Source of the DNA: Yimella sp. cx-51
Lineage (GTDB): Bacteria; Actinomycetota; Actinomycetes; Actinomycetales; Dermatophilaceae
Assembly (NCBI RefSeq): GCF_017654605.1
Contig: NZ_CP072113.1
Location: forward strand, 248,001-312,000
Length of the DNA: 64,000 nucleotides
Reading direction: 5' to 3'
The position numbers were made by a program, and so were the translations under genes. Shown in pieces: positions 1 to 9,471 of the stretch. Position 1 is the stretch's first letter; each line of letters starts with the position of its first letter. The notes beneath the pieces are model-generated. The model had not been told where the DNA came from. It saw nothing but the letters and a program-made list of their open reading frames with translations, and made no database searches.

Positions 1-204
1 GTGAGCCACCACTGATGAAGTGGACGACGTTGTCTCGCCGTCCACGGTCCGTCCAACTGGACGACGAGCAACGTACTGCGGTTGGTTCCCCCTGCACCCC
101 ATTTTGCAGGTACTCGCGGCTGCGATGTAGCCTTGCGGGGCTTGTGGTCCATGGTGCTACGTGAATGCTCAATCGGCAAAGTCGCGTCAAAGGCCACGGG
201 TGGA

Positions 205-296
205 GGAGGCGTCGCCTAGTCAGGTCTATGGCGCCCGCCTGCTAAGCGGGTTTGGGGTTTATAGCCCCATCGAGGGTTCAAATCCCTCCGCCTCCG
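205..296 (+). tRNA. tRNA-Ser (anticodon GCT)
   Basis: The acceptor arm GGAGGCG (205-211) pairs with CGCCTCC (289-295). The anticodon loop CTGCTAA gives anticodon GCT, which reads AGC/AGU codons. The long variable arm is typical of serine tRNAs, and the T arm GAGGG-TTCAAAT-CCCTC is intact. CCA is not encoded: CCG follows the discriminator base. The preceding 1-204 holds no gene that I can support. Confidence 0.95.
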
Positions 297-305
297 CCGC
301 GATCC

Positions 306-337
306 TCGAGGGTCGGTGCCATCGCACCGGCCCTCGA
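306..337 (+). terminator. terminator downstream of tRNA-Ser
   Basis: A 13-base stem (306-318 with 325-337, one G-U type mismatch) closes a six-base loop ten bases after the tRNA. It also lies just beyond the end of the convergent GtrA gene, so it may stop transcription from both sides. There is no strong T tract. Confidence 0.55.
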
Positions 338-359
338 ATCATTTGGTGCCTGGGCGATT

Positions 360-824
360 TCAGTCGTTCATCGCACCGCTGTCCGGCTGGAACCACCGCC
401 GCAAGAGGACGAAGCGGACGACCGTGGCGGCGACGTTGGCCGAACCGACGGTGAGTGTGGCGACCCACGTGCTGGCGTCTGGATCGAATCGGTGCAGTGC
501 CCAGAGCGCGCCGGCCGTGGCCGCCCAGGTGATCAGCAGCAGCACCAGGCTGCGTAATTGCACCGCCCAGGCCCTCTCGCGTGCGCCACCGAAGGTGAAC
601 CGCCGATTCGCCGCGGTGTTGAGCACGGTGCAGACCACGAGTGCGAGCAGATTGGCCACCTGATCGCTCATCGCGTGCCTGAAGCCGGCGAACAGCACCA
701 AATGCAACAGCGTGCTGCCGACGCCGATCACCCCGAATCGCACCAGCTGGCCGGTGATCCCGGCGCGCGGTGACTGCTCGGCGTCCGGGCGTTCGAGCAG
801 CGCCGTGCTGGTTGGCTCACTCAT
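360..824 (-). CDS. GtrA-like family membrane protein
   Basis: This 154-residue protein has four hydrophobic segments after a short hydrophilic N terminus. The first segment contains VRFGVIGVGSTLLHLVLF, and the middle has the motif LNTAANRRFTFG, which is characteristic of the GtrA family (PF04138). Family members are small membrane proteins, often thought to flip polyprenyl-linked sugars for cell-surface glycosylation; the substrate here cannot be told. The start codon overlaps the end of the upstream histidine kinase gene by eight bases, so it is probably co-transcribed with the two-component system (order: regulator, kinase, GtrA). Length is normal for the family. Confidence 0.8.
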   Translation of the reverse strand: MSEPTSTALLERPDAEQSPRAGITGQLVRFGVIGVGSTLLHLVLFAGFRHAMSDQVANLLALVVCTVLNTAANRRFTFGGARERAWAVQLRSLVLLLITWAATAGALWALHRFDPDASTWVATLTVGSANVAATVVRFVLLRRWFQPDSGAMND

Positions 825-2346
825 CGCCGACTACCGGGGGCTGCTTGGGCAACCGGATCGTGAACACCGTGTCTCCCGGCTGTGAGCGCGCGGTCACCTG
901 CCCGCCGTGTGAACCCACGACCGCCTGGACGATCGACAAGCCGAGCCCGGTGGAGCCCTCGGTGCGGGTGCGGGCGCTGTCGCCGCGGATGAAGCGCTCG
1001 AACAGGTGCGGCATCAACGCGGCATCGATGCCCGGGCCGTTGTCGGCCACTGTCACCTCGACGTGGTCGTCGACCTCGCGCACACCGGCGGTGATCGTCG
1101 TCCCGGCGGGGGTGTGGCGTCGAGCGTTGGCCAGGAGGTTCAGCAACACCTGCCGCAGTCGGGCTTCGTCTCCGGTCACCTCCACCGCCTCCTCGGGCAG
1201 GTCGAGGTTCCACTGGTGATCGCGCGCCGAGGCATGCACGTCGCTGGTGGTCTCGATGAGCAGCATCGACAGGTCGACGGTCTGCCGGTCGAGCGGCCGT
1301 CCGGAGTCGAGCCGGGCCAGGAGCAGCAGGTCTTCGACCAGCGCGGTCATGCGATCGGCCTCGGACTCGATGCGTCCCAAGGCATGGGTGACACCCGCGG
1401 GCACTGGCTCGCGTTCCTTGCGCGACAGTTCGGCGTAGCCACGGATGGAGGCCAGCGGCGTCCGCAACTCGTGGGAGGCGTCCGCGACGAACTGCCGGAC
1501 GCGCGTCTCGCTGGCCTGGCGGGCCGTCAGAGCAGCGCCCATGTGGTCGAGCAAGTTGTTGAGCGCGTGGCCCACCTGACCCACCTCGGTGTGCGGGTCG
1601 GTGTCCTGCTCGGCGACTCGATCGGCGATGTCAACCTCACCGCGGGAAAGCTGCAGCTGCGAGACCTTGGTGGCCGTGCCGGCGACGCGACGCAAGGGCT
1701 CGAGATTGCGTCGGATGAGCAGGGTCGATGCCAGACCGACGATGAGCACACCGAGCCCGCTGAGCAGCGCGACCGATAGTGCGGTCTTGGCGACGTTGTC
1801 GCGCACCGGATTCAGCGGCAGCCCGATCACGGTGTCCCAGGTCTGCACCTGCTCACCGCGGGTGCCGATCACCCGCACCTTCTGGTCGTGGCGCACCGCG
1901 ACCAGGCGGTAGTCGCCCACGCCGTCGATGTGCAGCGTCGTGGGCTTCGTGCCCAGCCCAGCAGACAGCAGTTGGTTGATCTGCGTCGAGGTCAACGAGG
2001 CGCGACCCTTGGGCGAGATCACCCACGCATGTTCGGACGACTCGCCGGTCTCGGGGTTGTAGGACGACACCGGTGTCGAACTACCGGCGGCGACGTCGAG
2101 TTGCAGGCCGGATGTGCCCGCGACGCTGCCTTGAGGACCGCCGGGGCCGGGCCCGCCGTCGTCGGTGTCACCGGCCAGCGAACGGGCCGAGGTGGAGAGT
2201 TGGTTGTCGACCTGGTTCATCAGGGTGCGGTTGAGCTGCCAGACGGTCAGCACGCCGACAGCCGCTGAGACCAGGAAGAAGAGGGCGAGGACGGAGGTGA
2301 CCAGTTTGGTGCGCAGCGTCCAACGCGAGGGGGAGAGCGGAGCCAT
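817..2346 (-). CDS. sensor histidine kinase (TrcS/OmpR-partner type)
   Basis: This 509-residue membrane kinase has a first membrane segment at about residues 13-36, an extracytoplasmic sensor region of about 150 residues and a second segment at about 188-212. A HAMP linker, a HisKA domain with phospho-acceptor His292 in SHELRTPL, and a C-terminal ATPase domain with N (NLLANARRH), G1 (DNGPGI) and G2 (GSTGLGLSI) boxes follow. I chose the ATG at 2346 because it lies 11 bases after the response regulator stop. A longer reading frame opens at 2496 but would overlap the regulator by about 140 bases. It presumably phosphorylates the regulator encoded just upstream. The architecture resembles mycobacterial TrcS/TcrY; the signal is unknown. 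Confidence 0.9.
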   Translation of the reverse strand: MAPLSPSRWTLRTKLVTSVLALFFLVSAAVGVLTVWQLNRTLMNQVDNQLSTSARSLAGDTDDGGPGPGGPQGSVAGTSGLQLDVAAGSSTPVSSYNPETGESSEHAWVISPKGRASLTSTQINQLLSAGLGTKPTTLHIDGVGDYRLVAVRHDQKVRVIGTRGEQVQTWDTVIGLPLNPVRDNVAKTALSVALLSGLGVLIVGLASTLLIRRNLEPLRRVAGTATKVSQLQLSRGEVDIADRVAEQDTDPHTEVGQVGHALNNLLDHMGAALTARQASETRVRQFVADASHELRTPLASIRGYAELSRKEREPVPAGVTHALGRIESEADRMTALVEDLLLLARLDSGRPLDRQTVDLSMLLIETTSDVHASARDHQWNLDLPEEAVEVTGDEARLRQVLLNLLANARRHTPAGTTITAGVREVDDHVEVTVADNGPGIDAALMPHLFERFIRGDSARTRTEGSTGLGLSIVQAVVGSHGGQVTARSQPGDTVFTIRLPKQPPVVGDE

Positions 2347-2357
2347 CGGGGCGGGGT

Positions 2358-3080
2358 CTACTTGGCCGGCTTGAGCACGTACCCGGCGCCGCGCATCGTG
2401 TGGATCATCGGGTCGCGGCCGGCGTCGATCTTCTTGCGCAGGTAGGAGATGTAGAGCTCCACGACGTTCGCCTGACCGCCGAAGTCGTAGTGCCACACCC
2501 GGTCGAGGATCTGCGCCTTGCTCAGCACCCGCTTCGGGTTGCGCATCATGAAGCGCAGGAGTTCGAATTCCGTTGCGGTCAAAGTGATCTCGGTGCCGTC
2601 GCGGACCACCTCGTGGCTGTCCTCGTCCAGCGTCAGATCGCCCACGCGCAGCAGCGAGGAGTTGTCCTCGACGAACTGGGTGGAGCGCCGGATGAGGGCG
2701 CGGACGCGTGCCACCACCTCTTCGAGCGAGAAGGGCTTGGTCACGTAGTCGTCGCCACCCGCGGTCAGCCCGGCCACTCGGTCTTCGACGGCGTCCTTGG
2801 CGGTCAGGAAGAGCACCGGCAGCGTCGGGTCGGTGTCGCGCATCCGGCGCAGCACTTCCAGGCCGTCGAAGTCGGGCAGCATCATGTCGAGCACGACGGC
2901 GTCCGGCTCGAACTCCTTGGCGGTGCGTACAGCACTGGAGCCCGTGGCGGCCGTCTTGATCTCCCAGCCCTCGTAGCGCAGCGCCATGCTGAGCAGCTCG
3001 GTGAGGTTCGACTCGTCGTCGACGACGAGCACGCGGACGGGGGAGCCGTCGAGGCGGGTGAGGGCAGGCGCGTTGGTCAT
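2358..3080 (-). CDS. OmpR-family response regulator (TrcR-like)
   Basis: A receiver domain (about residues 14-130) carries the acidic pair DD (21-22), phospho-acceptor Asp65 in AVVLDMMLPD, and the conserved Thr and Lys (TAK, TKPF). A C-terminal winged helix follows (TATEFELLRFMMRNPKRVLSK is split across its recognition region). The protein has about 240 residues from ATG 3080; ATG 3086 or an upstream start is also possible, because no strong ribosome site separates them. It is the first gene of a regulator-kinase-GtrA operon. Target genes are unknown, but close similarity of the receiver start (VDDE-N-EL-MALRYEG) to TrcR is recalled from family knowledge. Confidence 0.9.
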   Translation of the reverse strand: MTNAPALTRLDGSPVRVLVVDDESNLTELLSMALRYEGWEIKTAATGSSAVRTAKEFEPDAVVLDMMLPDFDGLEVLRRMRDTDPTLPVLFLTAKDAVEDRVAGLTAGGDDYVTKPFSLEEVVARVRALIRRSTQFVEDNSSLLRVGDLTLDEDSHEVVRDGTEITLTATEFELLRFMMRNPKRVLSKAQILDRVWHYDFGGQANVVELYISYLRKKIDAGRDPMIHTMRGAGYVLKPAK

Positions 3081-3156
3081 GGGCATGAGTCTGCTGCCCA
3101 CAGCTAGCTCAAAGCTAGGTCAATCCTGTGTGGATTCTGTGTGCGGCAGTCGGCCC

Positions 3157-4884
3157 TCAGCGCGTGGCGAGCACCCGGCGAAGTCCGGGACGAGTCTCGG
3201 GCGCGGCGTTGCGGCGGGCGTCCGATTCCTCGTCGGTGTCCATCTCCTGGCTCTCGCGCTCGGCCTGCACCCGCTCGACGTAGGCCCTGACCTCGAGTTC
3301 CTTCTTGGCCTCGTCCCAACCGAGCACCGGCGCGATGATGTCGGCGGCTTCCTGGGCGGCCTCGGTGCCGCGGTGCTTGGTCTCGATCGACATGCGCGTG
3401 CGCCGGGTGAGCACGTCGGCCAGGTGGAGGGCGCCTTCGTGCGTCACGGCGTACTTGATCTCTGCGCGCAGGTAGGCCTCGGCCGCTTCGACCGGTTCGA
3501 GCAGCGACGGGTCTTCGTCGCCGAGTGCGAGCACCTCGTGCAGCTTGGAGCCGTAGCGGCCCAGCAGGTGCTCGATGCGCCACTCGGGCAACCCGGTCTC
3601 CGTGGCGAGCTCGCCCTTGAGGTTGAGCATCGCCTGGTAGCCGTCGGCGCCCACGAGCGGGACGTTCTCGGTGACCGAATCCTTGATCTGGCCGATGTCC
3701 TCGGCGGCGGCGTCGATGGCGTCCTTGGCCATCACGCGGTAGGTCGTGTACTTACCGCCGGCGATCGAGATGAGGCCGGGCTCGGGGCGCGCCACCGCGT
3801 GCTCGCGCGACAACTGGCTGGTCGACTCGCTCTCACCAGCCAACAGCGGACGCAGGCCGGCGTAGACGCCGAGGATGTCGTCCTTGGTGAGCGGTGTGGC
3901 CAGCACCGTGTTGACGTGTTCGAGGATGTACTCGATGTCGGTCTTGGTGGCGGCCGGGTGAGCGACGTCGTAGGTCCAGTCGGTGTCGGTGGTGCCGATG
4001 ATCCACTGCTGGCCCCACGGGATGACGAAGAGCACCGACTTCTCGGTGCGCAGGATGAGGCCCACCTCGCCGGCGATGCGGTCGCGGGGCACCAGGATGT
4101 GCACGCCCTTGCTGGCGCGCACCTGGAAACGCCCGCGTCCGCCACTCATCTTCTGCACGTCGTCGGTCCAGACGCCGGTGGCGTTGATGACGACCTTCGC
4201 GCGCACCATCTGGCGCTCGTCGGTGTCGACATCGCGCACGATGGCGCCGACGACGCGGTCGGCTTCCTTGACGATCTCGACGACCTCGGTGCTGTTACGC
4301 ACCACCGCGCCGTAGTGGGCGGCGGTGCGGGCGACGGTCATGGTGTGGCGGGCGTCGTCGGCCTGGGCGTCGAAGTAGCGCACCGCACCCACGAGCGCGT
4401 CGGACTTCAGGCCCGGGAAGAGCTTGAGGGCGCCGCCGCGGGTGAGGTGCTTCTGGCGGGGCACCGAACGGGCGCCACCCATCTGGTCGTACATCGTGAG
4501 GCCGGCTGCGACATAAGGACGCTCCCAGCCGCGGTGCGACAACGGGTAGAGGAAGCCGACCGGGTGCACCAGGTGCGGCGCGATGCGGGTGAGCATCAGC
4601 TCGCGTTCCTTGAGGGCCTCGGCCACCAGGCTGAAGTTGAGCTGCTCGAGGTAACGCAGGCCGCCGTGGAAGAGCTTGCTGCTGCGCGAGGACGTGCCGC
4701 TGGCGAAGTCGCGTGCTTCGACCAGGCCGGTGCGCAGGCCGCGGGTGGCGGCGTCGAGTGCGGCGCCGGCTCCGGTCACGCCGGCGCCGACCACCAGCAC
4801 GTCCAATTCGCGCTCACCGAGTTCCTTCCACGCCTGTGCGTGCTCCTCGGGTCCGAGTTTCGCGCTGAACGGCTGCATGACCAT
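3157..4884 (-). CDS. glpD: FAD-dependent glycerol-3-phosphate dehydrogenase
   Basis: GlpD oxidises sn-glycerol 3-phosphate to dihydroxyacetone phosphate at the membrane and passes electrons to quinones. The protein has 575 residues. The dinucleotide-binding motif VVGAGVTGAG lies at about residues 31-40, followed by the GlpD signature regions SSRSSKLFHGGLRYLEQ and IAGGKYTTYRVMAKDA, with a C-terminal GlpD cap domain rich in Glu/Lys. I chose ATG 4884 because AGGGAG sits seven bases upstream; the frame extends to 4998 without a better site. It is divergent from glpF-glpK across a 211-bp gap, giving a complete uptake, phosphorylation and oxidation route for glycerol. Confidence 0.95.
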   Translation of the reverse strand: MVMQPFSAKLGPEEHAQAWKELGERELDVLVVGAGVTGAGAALDAATRGLRTGLVEARDFASGTSSRSSKLFHGGLRYLEQLNFSLVAEALKERELMLTRIAPHLVHPVGFLYPLSHRGWERPYVAAGLTMYDQMGGARSVPRQKHLTRGGALKLFPGLKSDALVGAVRYFDAQADDARHTMTVARTAAHYGAVVRNSTEVVEIVKEADRVVGAIVRDVDTDERQMVRAKVVINATGVWTDDVQKMSGGRGRFQVRASKGVHILVPRDRIAGEVGLILRTEKSVLFVIPWGQQWIIGTTDTDWTYDVAHPAATKTDIEYILEHVNTVLATPLTKDDILGVYAGLRPLLAGESESTSQLSREHAVARPEPGLISIAGGKYTTYRVMAKDAIDAAAEDIGQIKDSVTENVPLVGADGYQAMLNLKGELATETGLPEWRIEHLLGRYGSKLHEVLALGDEDPSLLEPVEAAEAYLRAEIKYAVTHEGALHLADVLTRRTRMSIETKHRGTEAAQEAADIIAPVLGWDEAKKELEVRAYVERVQAERESQEMDTDEESDARRNAAPETRPGLRRVLATR

Positions 4885-5037
4885 GACGGCTCTCCCTGCT
4901 GATCGTTGTGCCACGTCTGGGCTCACTCTATGCCGGAGTGGGCGACCGAAGTCCAACACTACACCTGTAGAAATTGGATTCGATCTCGACTTGGACAATC
5001 CCTATCCGCACTAGATGAAAATTTGATAGAACATACG

Positions 5038-5051
5038 CACGTCATGACGTG
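5038..5051. promoter_or_regulatory. perfect 14-bp palindrome between glpD and glpF
   Basis: CACGTCATGACGTG is its own reverse complement and lies 45 bases before the glpF start codon, in the only gap between the divergent glycerol genes. This is the usual place for a glycerol-responsive operator. No regulator gene is adjacent, so its role is inferred from position and symmetry only. Confidence 0.35.
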
Positions 5052-5095
5052 ATTGAGTCTTCGATCTGCGTCCTCATGGGAGGAGGGGTTCAACG

Positions 5096-5869
5096 GTGAA
5101 CCTCCTTGTTACAGCGGCTGCGACACCCGAGGTGGGCTTGGGTGCCGTTTTTGTCAGCGAAGTAATTGGCACGGCCATCCTGCTGTTGCTGGGTGCCGGA
5201 GTCGTGGCCAACGTGGCACTGCCGAAGAACAACGGCACCGACGGTGGCTTCCTGATGGTCAACTTCGGCTGGGGCCTCGCGGTCTTCGCCGGCGTGTACG
5301 CGGCCTACAAGTCGGGCGCGCACCTCAACCCCGCCGTCACGATCGGCCTGCTGACCCAGAGCCTGGGTGAGGACGGCGTCACCTACGCCAAGGGCGTCGA
5401 CATCACCGCAGCATCAACGATGGTCTACCTGATCGCCGAACTGCTCGGAGCCTTCATCGGTGCCGTGCTGGCTTGGGCGGCCTACAAGAAGCAGTTCGAC
5501 GAGCGCGGCGACGCCGGCTCGCTGGGTGTCTTCTCCACCGGCCCGCAGATCCGCTCCAACGCCTGGAACCTCGTCACCGAGGCCCTCGGCACCTTCGTCC
5601 TGGTCTTCATCATCATGACCTTCGGCAAGTCGCCCGCAAGTCTTGGCCCGTTGGCCGTGGCCCTGCTGGTGGTCGGTATCGGTGCGTCCCTCGGTGGTCC
5701 GACCGGCTACGCCATCAACCCTGCTCGTGACCTCGGCCCGCGCATCGCGCACGCGATCCTGCCGATCAAGAACAAGGACGACAGCAACTGGAGCTACGCC
5801 TGGATTCCGGTCGTCGGCCCACTCCTGGGTGCGGTCGCGGCGGGTCTGCTCGCCATCGTCTACATCTGA
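5096..5869 (+). CDS. glpF: glycerol uptake facilitator, MIP family
   Basis: This is a six-helix channel of 257 residues for passive glycerol entry. Both aquaporin-family half-helix motifs are visible: NPA at residues 78-80 (HLNPAVTIG) and NPAR at 208-211 (INPARDLGPR). The Asp after the second motif is typical of glycerol-conducting members rather than strict water channels. The GTG start at 5096 follows a strong GGGAGGAGGGG site. glpK begins 92 bases downstream on the same strand, so the two are probably one transcript. Length is normal. Confidence 0.94.
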   Translation: MNLLVTAAATPEVGLGAVFVSEVIGTAILLLLGAGVVANVALPKNNGTDGGFLMVNFGWGLAVFAGVYAAYKSGAHLNPAVTIGLLTQSLGEDGVTYAKGVDITAASTMVYLIAELLGAFIGAVLAWAAYKKQFDERGDAGSLGVFSTGPQIRSNAWNLVTEALGTFVLVFIIMTFGKSPASLGPLAVALLVVGIGASLGGPTGYAINPARDLGPRIAHAILPIKNKDDSNWSYAWIPVVGPLLGAVAAGLLAIVYI

Positions 5870-5961
5870 TCGCCGACGCGGTCCGCGCCCTTCCGGACGC
5901 GGGCCGCGTTTGCATCCACCGCTTTTCCCGCACGTTTCTTCTTGGCTAAGGAGCCGCAGCA

Positions 5962-7512
5962 GTGAGCAAGTACATCGCTTCGATCGACCAGGGCACCACC
6001 AGCACCCGCTGCATGATCTTCGACCACGACGGCAAGGTCGTCTCGGTCGCGCAGATGGAGCACGAGCAGATCTTCCCCAAGGCCGGATGGGTTGAGCACA
6101 ACCCGGCAGAGGTCTGGGAGAACACCCGCAAGGTGTGCGCCGAGGCGCTCGCCAAGGCCGACATCTCCCGCGGCGACGTCGCCGCCGTCGGCATCACCAA
6201 CCAGCGCGAGACCGCGGTGGTCTGGGACAAGAACACCGGTGAGGCCGTCTACAACGCCATCGTCTGGCAGGACACCCGCACCGACAAGATCGTCGACGAG
6301 CTCGGTGGCTCGGAGGGCGCTGACAAGTACAAGGCGAAGGTTGGCCTGCCGCTGGCCACCTACTTCTCCGGCCCCAAGGTGAAGTGGATCCTCGACAACG
6401 TCGACGGCGCTCGCGAGAAGGCCGAGAACGGTGACCTGCTGTTCGGCAACATGGACACCTGGGTGCTGTGGAACATGACCGGTGGCCCGGAGGGCGGCGT
6501 GCACGTCACCGATGTCACCAACGCCTCGCGCACCATGCTGATGGACCTCGACACCCTGCAGTGGGACGAGGGCATCGCGGGGGACATGACGATCCCGATG
6601 TCGATGCTGCCGGAGATCAAGAGCTCCTCGGAGGTCTACGGCGAAGGCCGCGAGAAGGGCTCCTTCCCCGGCGTCCCGATCGCCGGCATCCTCGGCGACC
6701 AGCAGGCCGCCACCTTCGGCCAGGTCTGTTTCGAGCCCGGCACCGCCAAGAACACCTACGGCACCGGCAACTTCATGCTGCTCAACACCGGCGAGGAGAA
6801 GGTTATGAGCAAGAACGGTCTGCTCACCACCGTCTGCTACAAGATCGGCGACAACAAGCCGGTCTACGCGCTCGAGGGCTCGGTGGCCGTCACCGGTTCG
6901 CTGGTGCAGTGGCTGCGCGACAACCTCAACCTCATCTCGTCCGCACCCGAGGTCGAAGACCTCGCCAAGGGTGTCGAGGACAACGGTGACGTCTACATCG
7001 TCCCGGCCTTCTCGGGTCTCTTCGCGCCGCACTGGCGCTCCGACGCGCGCGGCGCCATCGTCGGCCTCACCCGCTTCGCGAACAAGGGCCACATCGCCCG
7101 CGCCGCGCTCGAGGCCGTCGCCTTCCAGAGCCGCGAGGTCATGGACGCGATGAACGCCGACTCCGGTGTCGACCTGACCGAGCTCAAGGTCGACGGCGGC
7201 ATGGTGGTCAACGAGACCCTCATGCAGTTCCAGGCCGACATCCTCGGCGTGCCGGTGATCCGTCCGGTGATCAACGAGACCACCGCGCTCGGTGCCGCCT
7301 ACGCCGCCGGTCTGGCCGTCGGCTTCTGGAAGGACGAGGACGAACTGCGTAAGCAGTGGGCCGAGGACAAGCGCTGGGAGCCGGAGATGGAGGACGCCGA
7401 CCGCAAGCGCCTCTACGCCAAGTGGAACAAGGCTGTGCAGCGCACCCTCGACTGGGCCAAGGAGGACGAGGCTCCCGAGGACGCCGTCTCGGAGGCTGAC
7501 GTCCAGCAGTAA
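5962..7512 (+). CDS. glpK: glycerol kinase
   Basis: GlpK phosphorylates glycerol to glycerol 3-phosphate with ATP, trapping it in the cell for GlpD. It has 516 residues, the family size. The N-terminal phosphate loop DQGTTSTRC begins at residue 9; the FGGY-family signatures are present (YGTGNFML, and the C-terminal region with [19 protein letters not shown] and [15 protein letters not shown]). The GTG start at 5962 has AAGGAG nine bases upstream. The C terminus is acidic and slightly extended. It follows glpF and ends at a long palindrome shared with the convergent siderophore ATPase gene. Confidence 0.95.
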   Translation: MSKYIASIDQGTTSTRCMIFDHDGKVVSVAQMEHEQIFPKAGWVEHNPAEVWENTRKVCAEALAKADISRGDVAAVGITNQRETAVVWDKNTGEAVYNAIVWQDTRTDKIVDELGGSEGADKYKAKVGLPLATYFSGPKVKWILDNVDGAREKAENGDLLFGNMDTWVLWNMTGGPEGGVHVTDVTNASRTMLMDLDTLQWDEGIAGDMTIPMSMLPEIKSSSEVYGEGREKGSFPGVPIAGILGDQQAATFGQVCFEPGTAKNTYGTGNFMLLNTGEEKVMSKNGLLTTVCYKIGDNKPVYALEGSVAVTGSLVQWLRDNLNLISSAPEVEDLAKGVEDNGDVYIVPAFSGLFAPHWRSDARGAIVGLTRFANKGHIARAALEAVAFQSREVMDAMNADSGVDLTELKVDGGMVVNETLMQFQADILGVPVIRPVINETTALGAAYAAGLAVGFWKDEDELRKQWAEDKRWEPEMEDADRKRLYAKWNKAVQRTLDWAKEDEAPEDAVSEADVQQ

Positions 7513-7529
7513 GGCCTCAGGCCAAGTCC

Positions 7530-7592
7530 CACAAACCGGACGCAAATCGCACCTTTTCGGAGCAAAAGTGAGCGATTTGCGTCCGGTTTGTG
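7530..7592. terminator. long palindrome, type A copy 1 (bidirectional terminator)
   Basis: A perfect 21-bp inverted repeat (7530-7550 with 7572-7592) has further pairing inside the loop (CTTTT with AAAAG). It sits exactly between the convergent glpK and siderophore ATPase genes, so it likely ends both transcripts. A near copy occurs at 48798-48860, which makes it a dispersed repeat and not just a terminator. Confidence 0.75.
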
Positions 7593-7618
7593 CTGTCGGC
7601 GGTGCGCAGGAGGTCCGG

Positions 7619-8419
7619 TCAGGCGGCCGGGATGCGGTGGTGACGACCGATCGGCACGACCAAGGGAGTGCCGGTCACCGGATCGGGCAGCACGGTCGCG
7701 GTCATGCCGAAGATCTCTTTCACCGACGCCGTCGTGATCACCTTGGCGGGGCTGCCCTCGGCGAGCACCGCGCCGCCCTTCATCGCCACCAGGTGGTCGG
7801 CGTACCGGGCTGCGAGGTTGAGATCGTGCAGCACCATCGCCACGGTGGTGCCGCGTTCGCGGTTGAGGTCGGTCACCAGGTCGAGCACGTCGACGGCGTG
7901 GGCGAGGTCGAGGAAGCTGGTGGGCTCGTCCAGCAGCAGGATGTCGGTGTGTTGCGCGACCACCATCGCGATCCAGACCCGCTGGCGCTGACCGCCGGAG
8001 AGTTCTTCCACCGGGCGCTCGGCCAGGGCGACGGTGTCGGTGGCCTCCATCGCCTCGGCGACGATGCGGTCGTCCTCGCGCGTTCGGGGTCGGAACGCAC
8101 TTTGGTGCGGGTGGCGTCCCATGCCGATCAGCTCAGCCACCGACATCCCGCTCGGTGCGACCGGGTGCTGGGGCAGTAGGGCGATGTGGCGGGCCACCTG
8201 CTTGGGCGGCATGCGGTGCAGGTCGTCGCCGCCCAGCAGCACGCGTCCTTCAGTGGGCGCCAGCACCCGCGACAGCCCGCGCAGCAGCGTCGATTTGCCG
8301 CAGCCGTTCGCGCCCACGATCGCGGTGACCTTACCGGTCGGCAGTTCGAGGTCGAGTTCTTCCACGACGCGGTGTTTGTCGTAGGAGAGTCCGAGACGCT
8401 CGGCGCGCAGGCTGGTCAT
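7619..8419 (-). CDS. iron-siderophore ABC transporter, ATP-binding protein
   Basis: This 266-residue ABC ATPase of the FecE/FhuC type drives import of ferric siderophores. It has Walker A GANGCGKST, signature ELSGGQRQRVWIAM, Walker B ILLLDEPT and the switch histidine in VLHDLNLA. I set the start at ATG 8419, which has GAAAGGA six bases upstream; the frame runs on to 8443 but the first ATG-like codon there lacks a site. It is the last gene of the siderophore operon, 24 bases after the second permease gene, and ends at the type A palindrome. Confidence 0.92.
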   Translation of the reverse strand: MTSLRAERLGLSYDKHRVVEELDLELPTGKVTAIVGANGCGKSTLLRGLSRVLAPTEGRVLLGGDDLHRMPPKQVARHIALLPQHPVAPSGMSVAELIGMGRHPHQSAFRPRTREDDRIVAEAMEATDTVALAERPVEELSGGQRQRVWIAMVVAQHTDILLLDEPTSFLDLAHAVDVLDLVTDLNRERGTTVAMVLHDLNLAARYADHLVAMKGGAVLAEGSPAKVITTASVKEIFGMTATVLPDPVTGTPLVVPIGRHHRIPAA

Positions 8420-8442
8420 GGTCGGTCCTTTCGTCGTCGGCA

Positions 8443-9471
8443 TCAGCCGTTGACCGATCGCCGGGTGGAGACGAGCAGGTAGAGCAGGAAGGGCGCGCCG
8501 GCGATGCCGGTCAGGACGCCCACGGGCAGATCACCGGGGATCACGTAGGACGCCAGGTAGTCGGCGCCGACCACGACGCAGGCGCCCACGATCGCCGAGA
8601 GAAGGATGGACGGCCGTCCGGCGTTGATGCGCCGGGCGATCGGGCCGGCCAGCAGGCTGACGAAGGCGATGGGTCCGGTGACGGACGCGGCCGTGGCGGT
8701 CATCAGGACGCCGATTCCCATGAGCGCCAACCGGGTGCGGTGCACATTGGCGCCCAGACCGGTGGCTGCGTCATGGCCGAGTTCGAGCAGCCGCAGACCG
8801 CGGCCGAGCGCCATCGCGATCGGCAGACAGACTGCGACGACGAGGGCGAGCCGGGTGATGCCGTCCCAGACCGGTGCGTTGAGCGAACCGGTGAGCCAGA
8901 TCATGGCGTCCTGGGCCTGATAGACGCTGGTGCGGGTCAGCAGCCACTGGATCAGCGACTGCAATGCCGCAGCGATGCCGAGGCCGATGAGGATCATGCG
9001 GTGTGAAGCGGTCTCGCCCTTGCCGCCGACCACGTGGATGAGGACGGCGACCGCCAGGCCGCCGACGAGCGCGGCGAGCGACATCGAGGTGCCGCTCCAG
9101 CCGAACAGGATCGAACTGCCGAGCGCTCCGACGCTCGCGCCGAGCGTCACGCCGAGGACGTCGGGGCTGGCGAGCGGGTTGCGCAGCATCGTCTGGAAGA
9201 TCGAGCCAGCCGCGCCGAAGGCGATTCCGGCGAGTGCTCCCGCCAGGGCGGCCGGCAGCTTCGACTCCATCACGATGAAGCTCGCGACCGGGATGTCGGT
9301 GCCGGTGATGATGCGGAAGAAGTCGGGGATCGTGATCGTGAAGTCGCCGAGCAGGAGGCGGGCAGCCATCAGGCCGATCAACACAACTGTGGCGATGACG
9401 AGCAGGAGGGCGGCCCGGCGGGTGGCGCGCACCCCGACCCGGCGAATGGTTTCGACGGTGGACGCGCTCAC
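8443..9471 (-). CDS. FecCD-family iron-siderophore ABC permease (second subunit)
   Basis: This 342-residue integral membrane protein has about nine to ten hydrophobic helices. It includes the FecCD region LRNPLASPDVLGVTLGAS and the C-terminal motif AGPIAFVSLLAGPIARRI-like coupling helix (TGPIAFVSLLAGPIARRI). The start is GTG 9471, overlapping the stop of the first permease gene in a GTGA, a clear sign of coupled translation. A longer frame to 9990 is only the shadow of the first permease. It pairs with the preceding permease to form the transmembrane channel. Confidence 0.9.
   Translation of the reverse strand: MSASTVETIRRVGVRATRRAALLLVIATVVLIGLMAARLLLGDFTITIPDFFRIITGTDIPVASFIVMESKLPAALAGALAGIAFGAAGSIFQTMLRNPLASPDVLGVTLGASVGALGSSILFGWSGTSMSLAALVGGLAVAVLIHVVGGKGETASHRMILIGLGIAAALQSLIQWLLTRTSVYQAQDAMIWLTGSLNAPVWDGITRLALVVAVCLPIAMALGRGLRLLELGHDAATGLGANVHRTRLALMGIGVLMTATAASVTGPIAFVSLLAGPIARRINAGRPSILLSAIVGACVVVGADYLASYVIPGDLPVGVLTGIAGAPFLLYLLVSTRRSVNG

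Noticed and set aside
2986-4902. 638-codon plus-strand frame opposite glpD
   Set aside because: It is antisense to a clear glpD gene, has no family motifs and shows the His/Gly/Val-rich composition typical of shadow frames in high-GC DNA.
5860-7545. 561-codon minus-strand frame opposite glpK
   Set aside because: Antisense shadow of glycerol kinase with no motifs or ribosome site.
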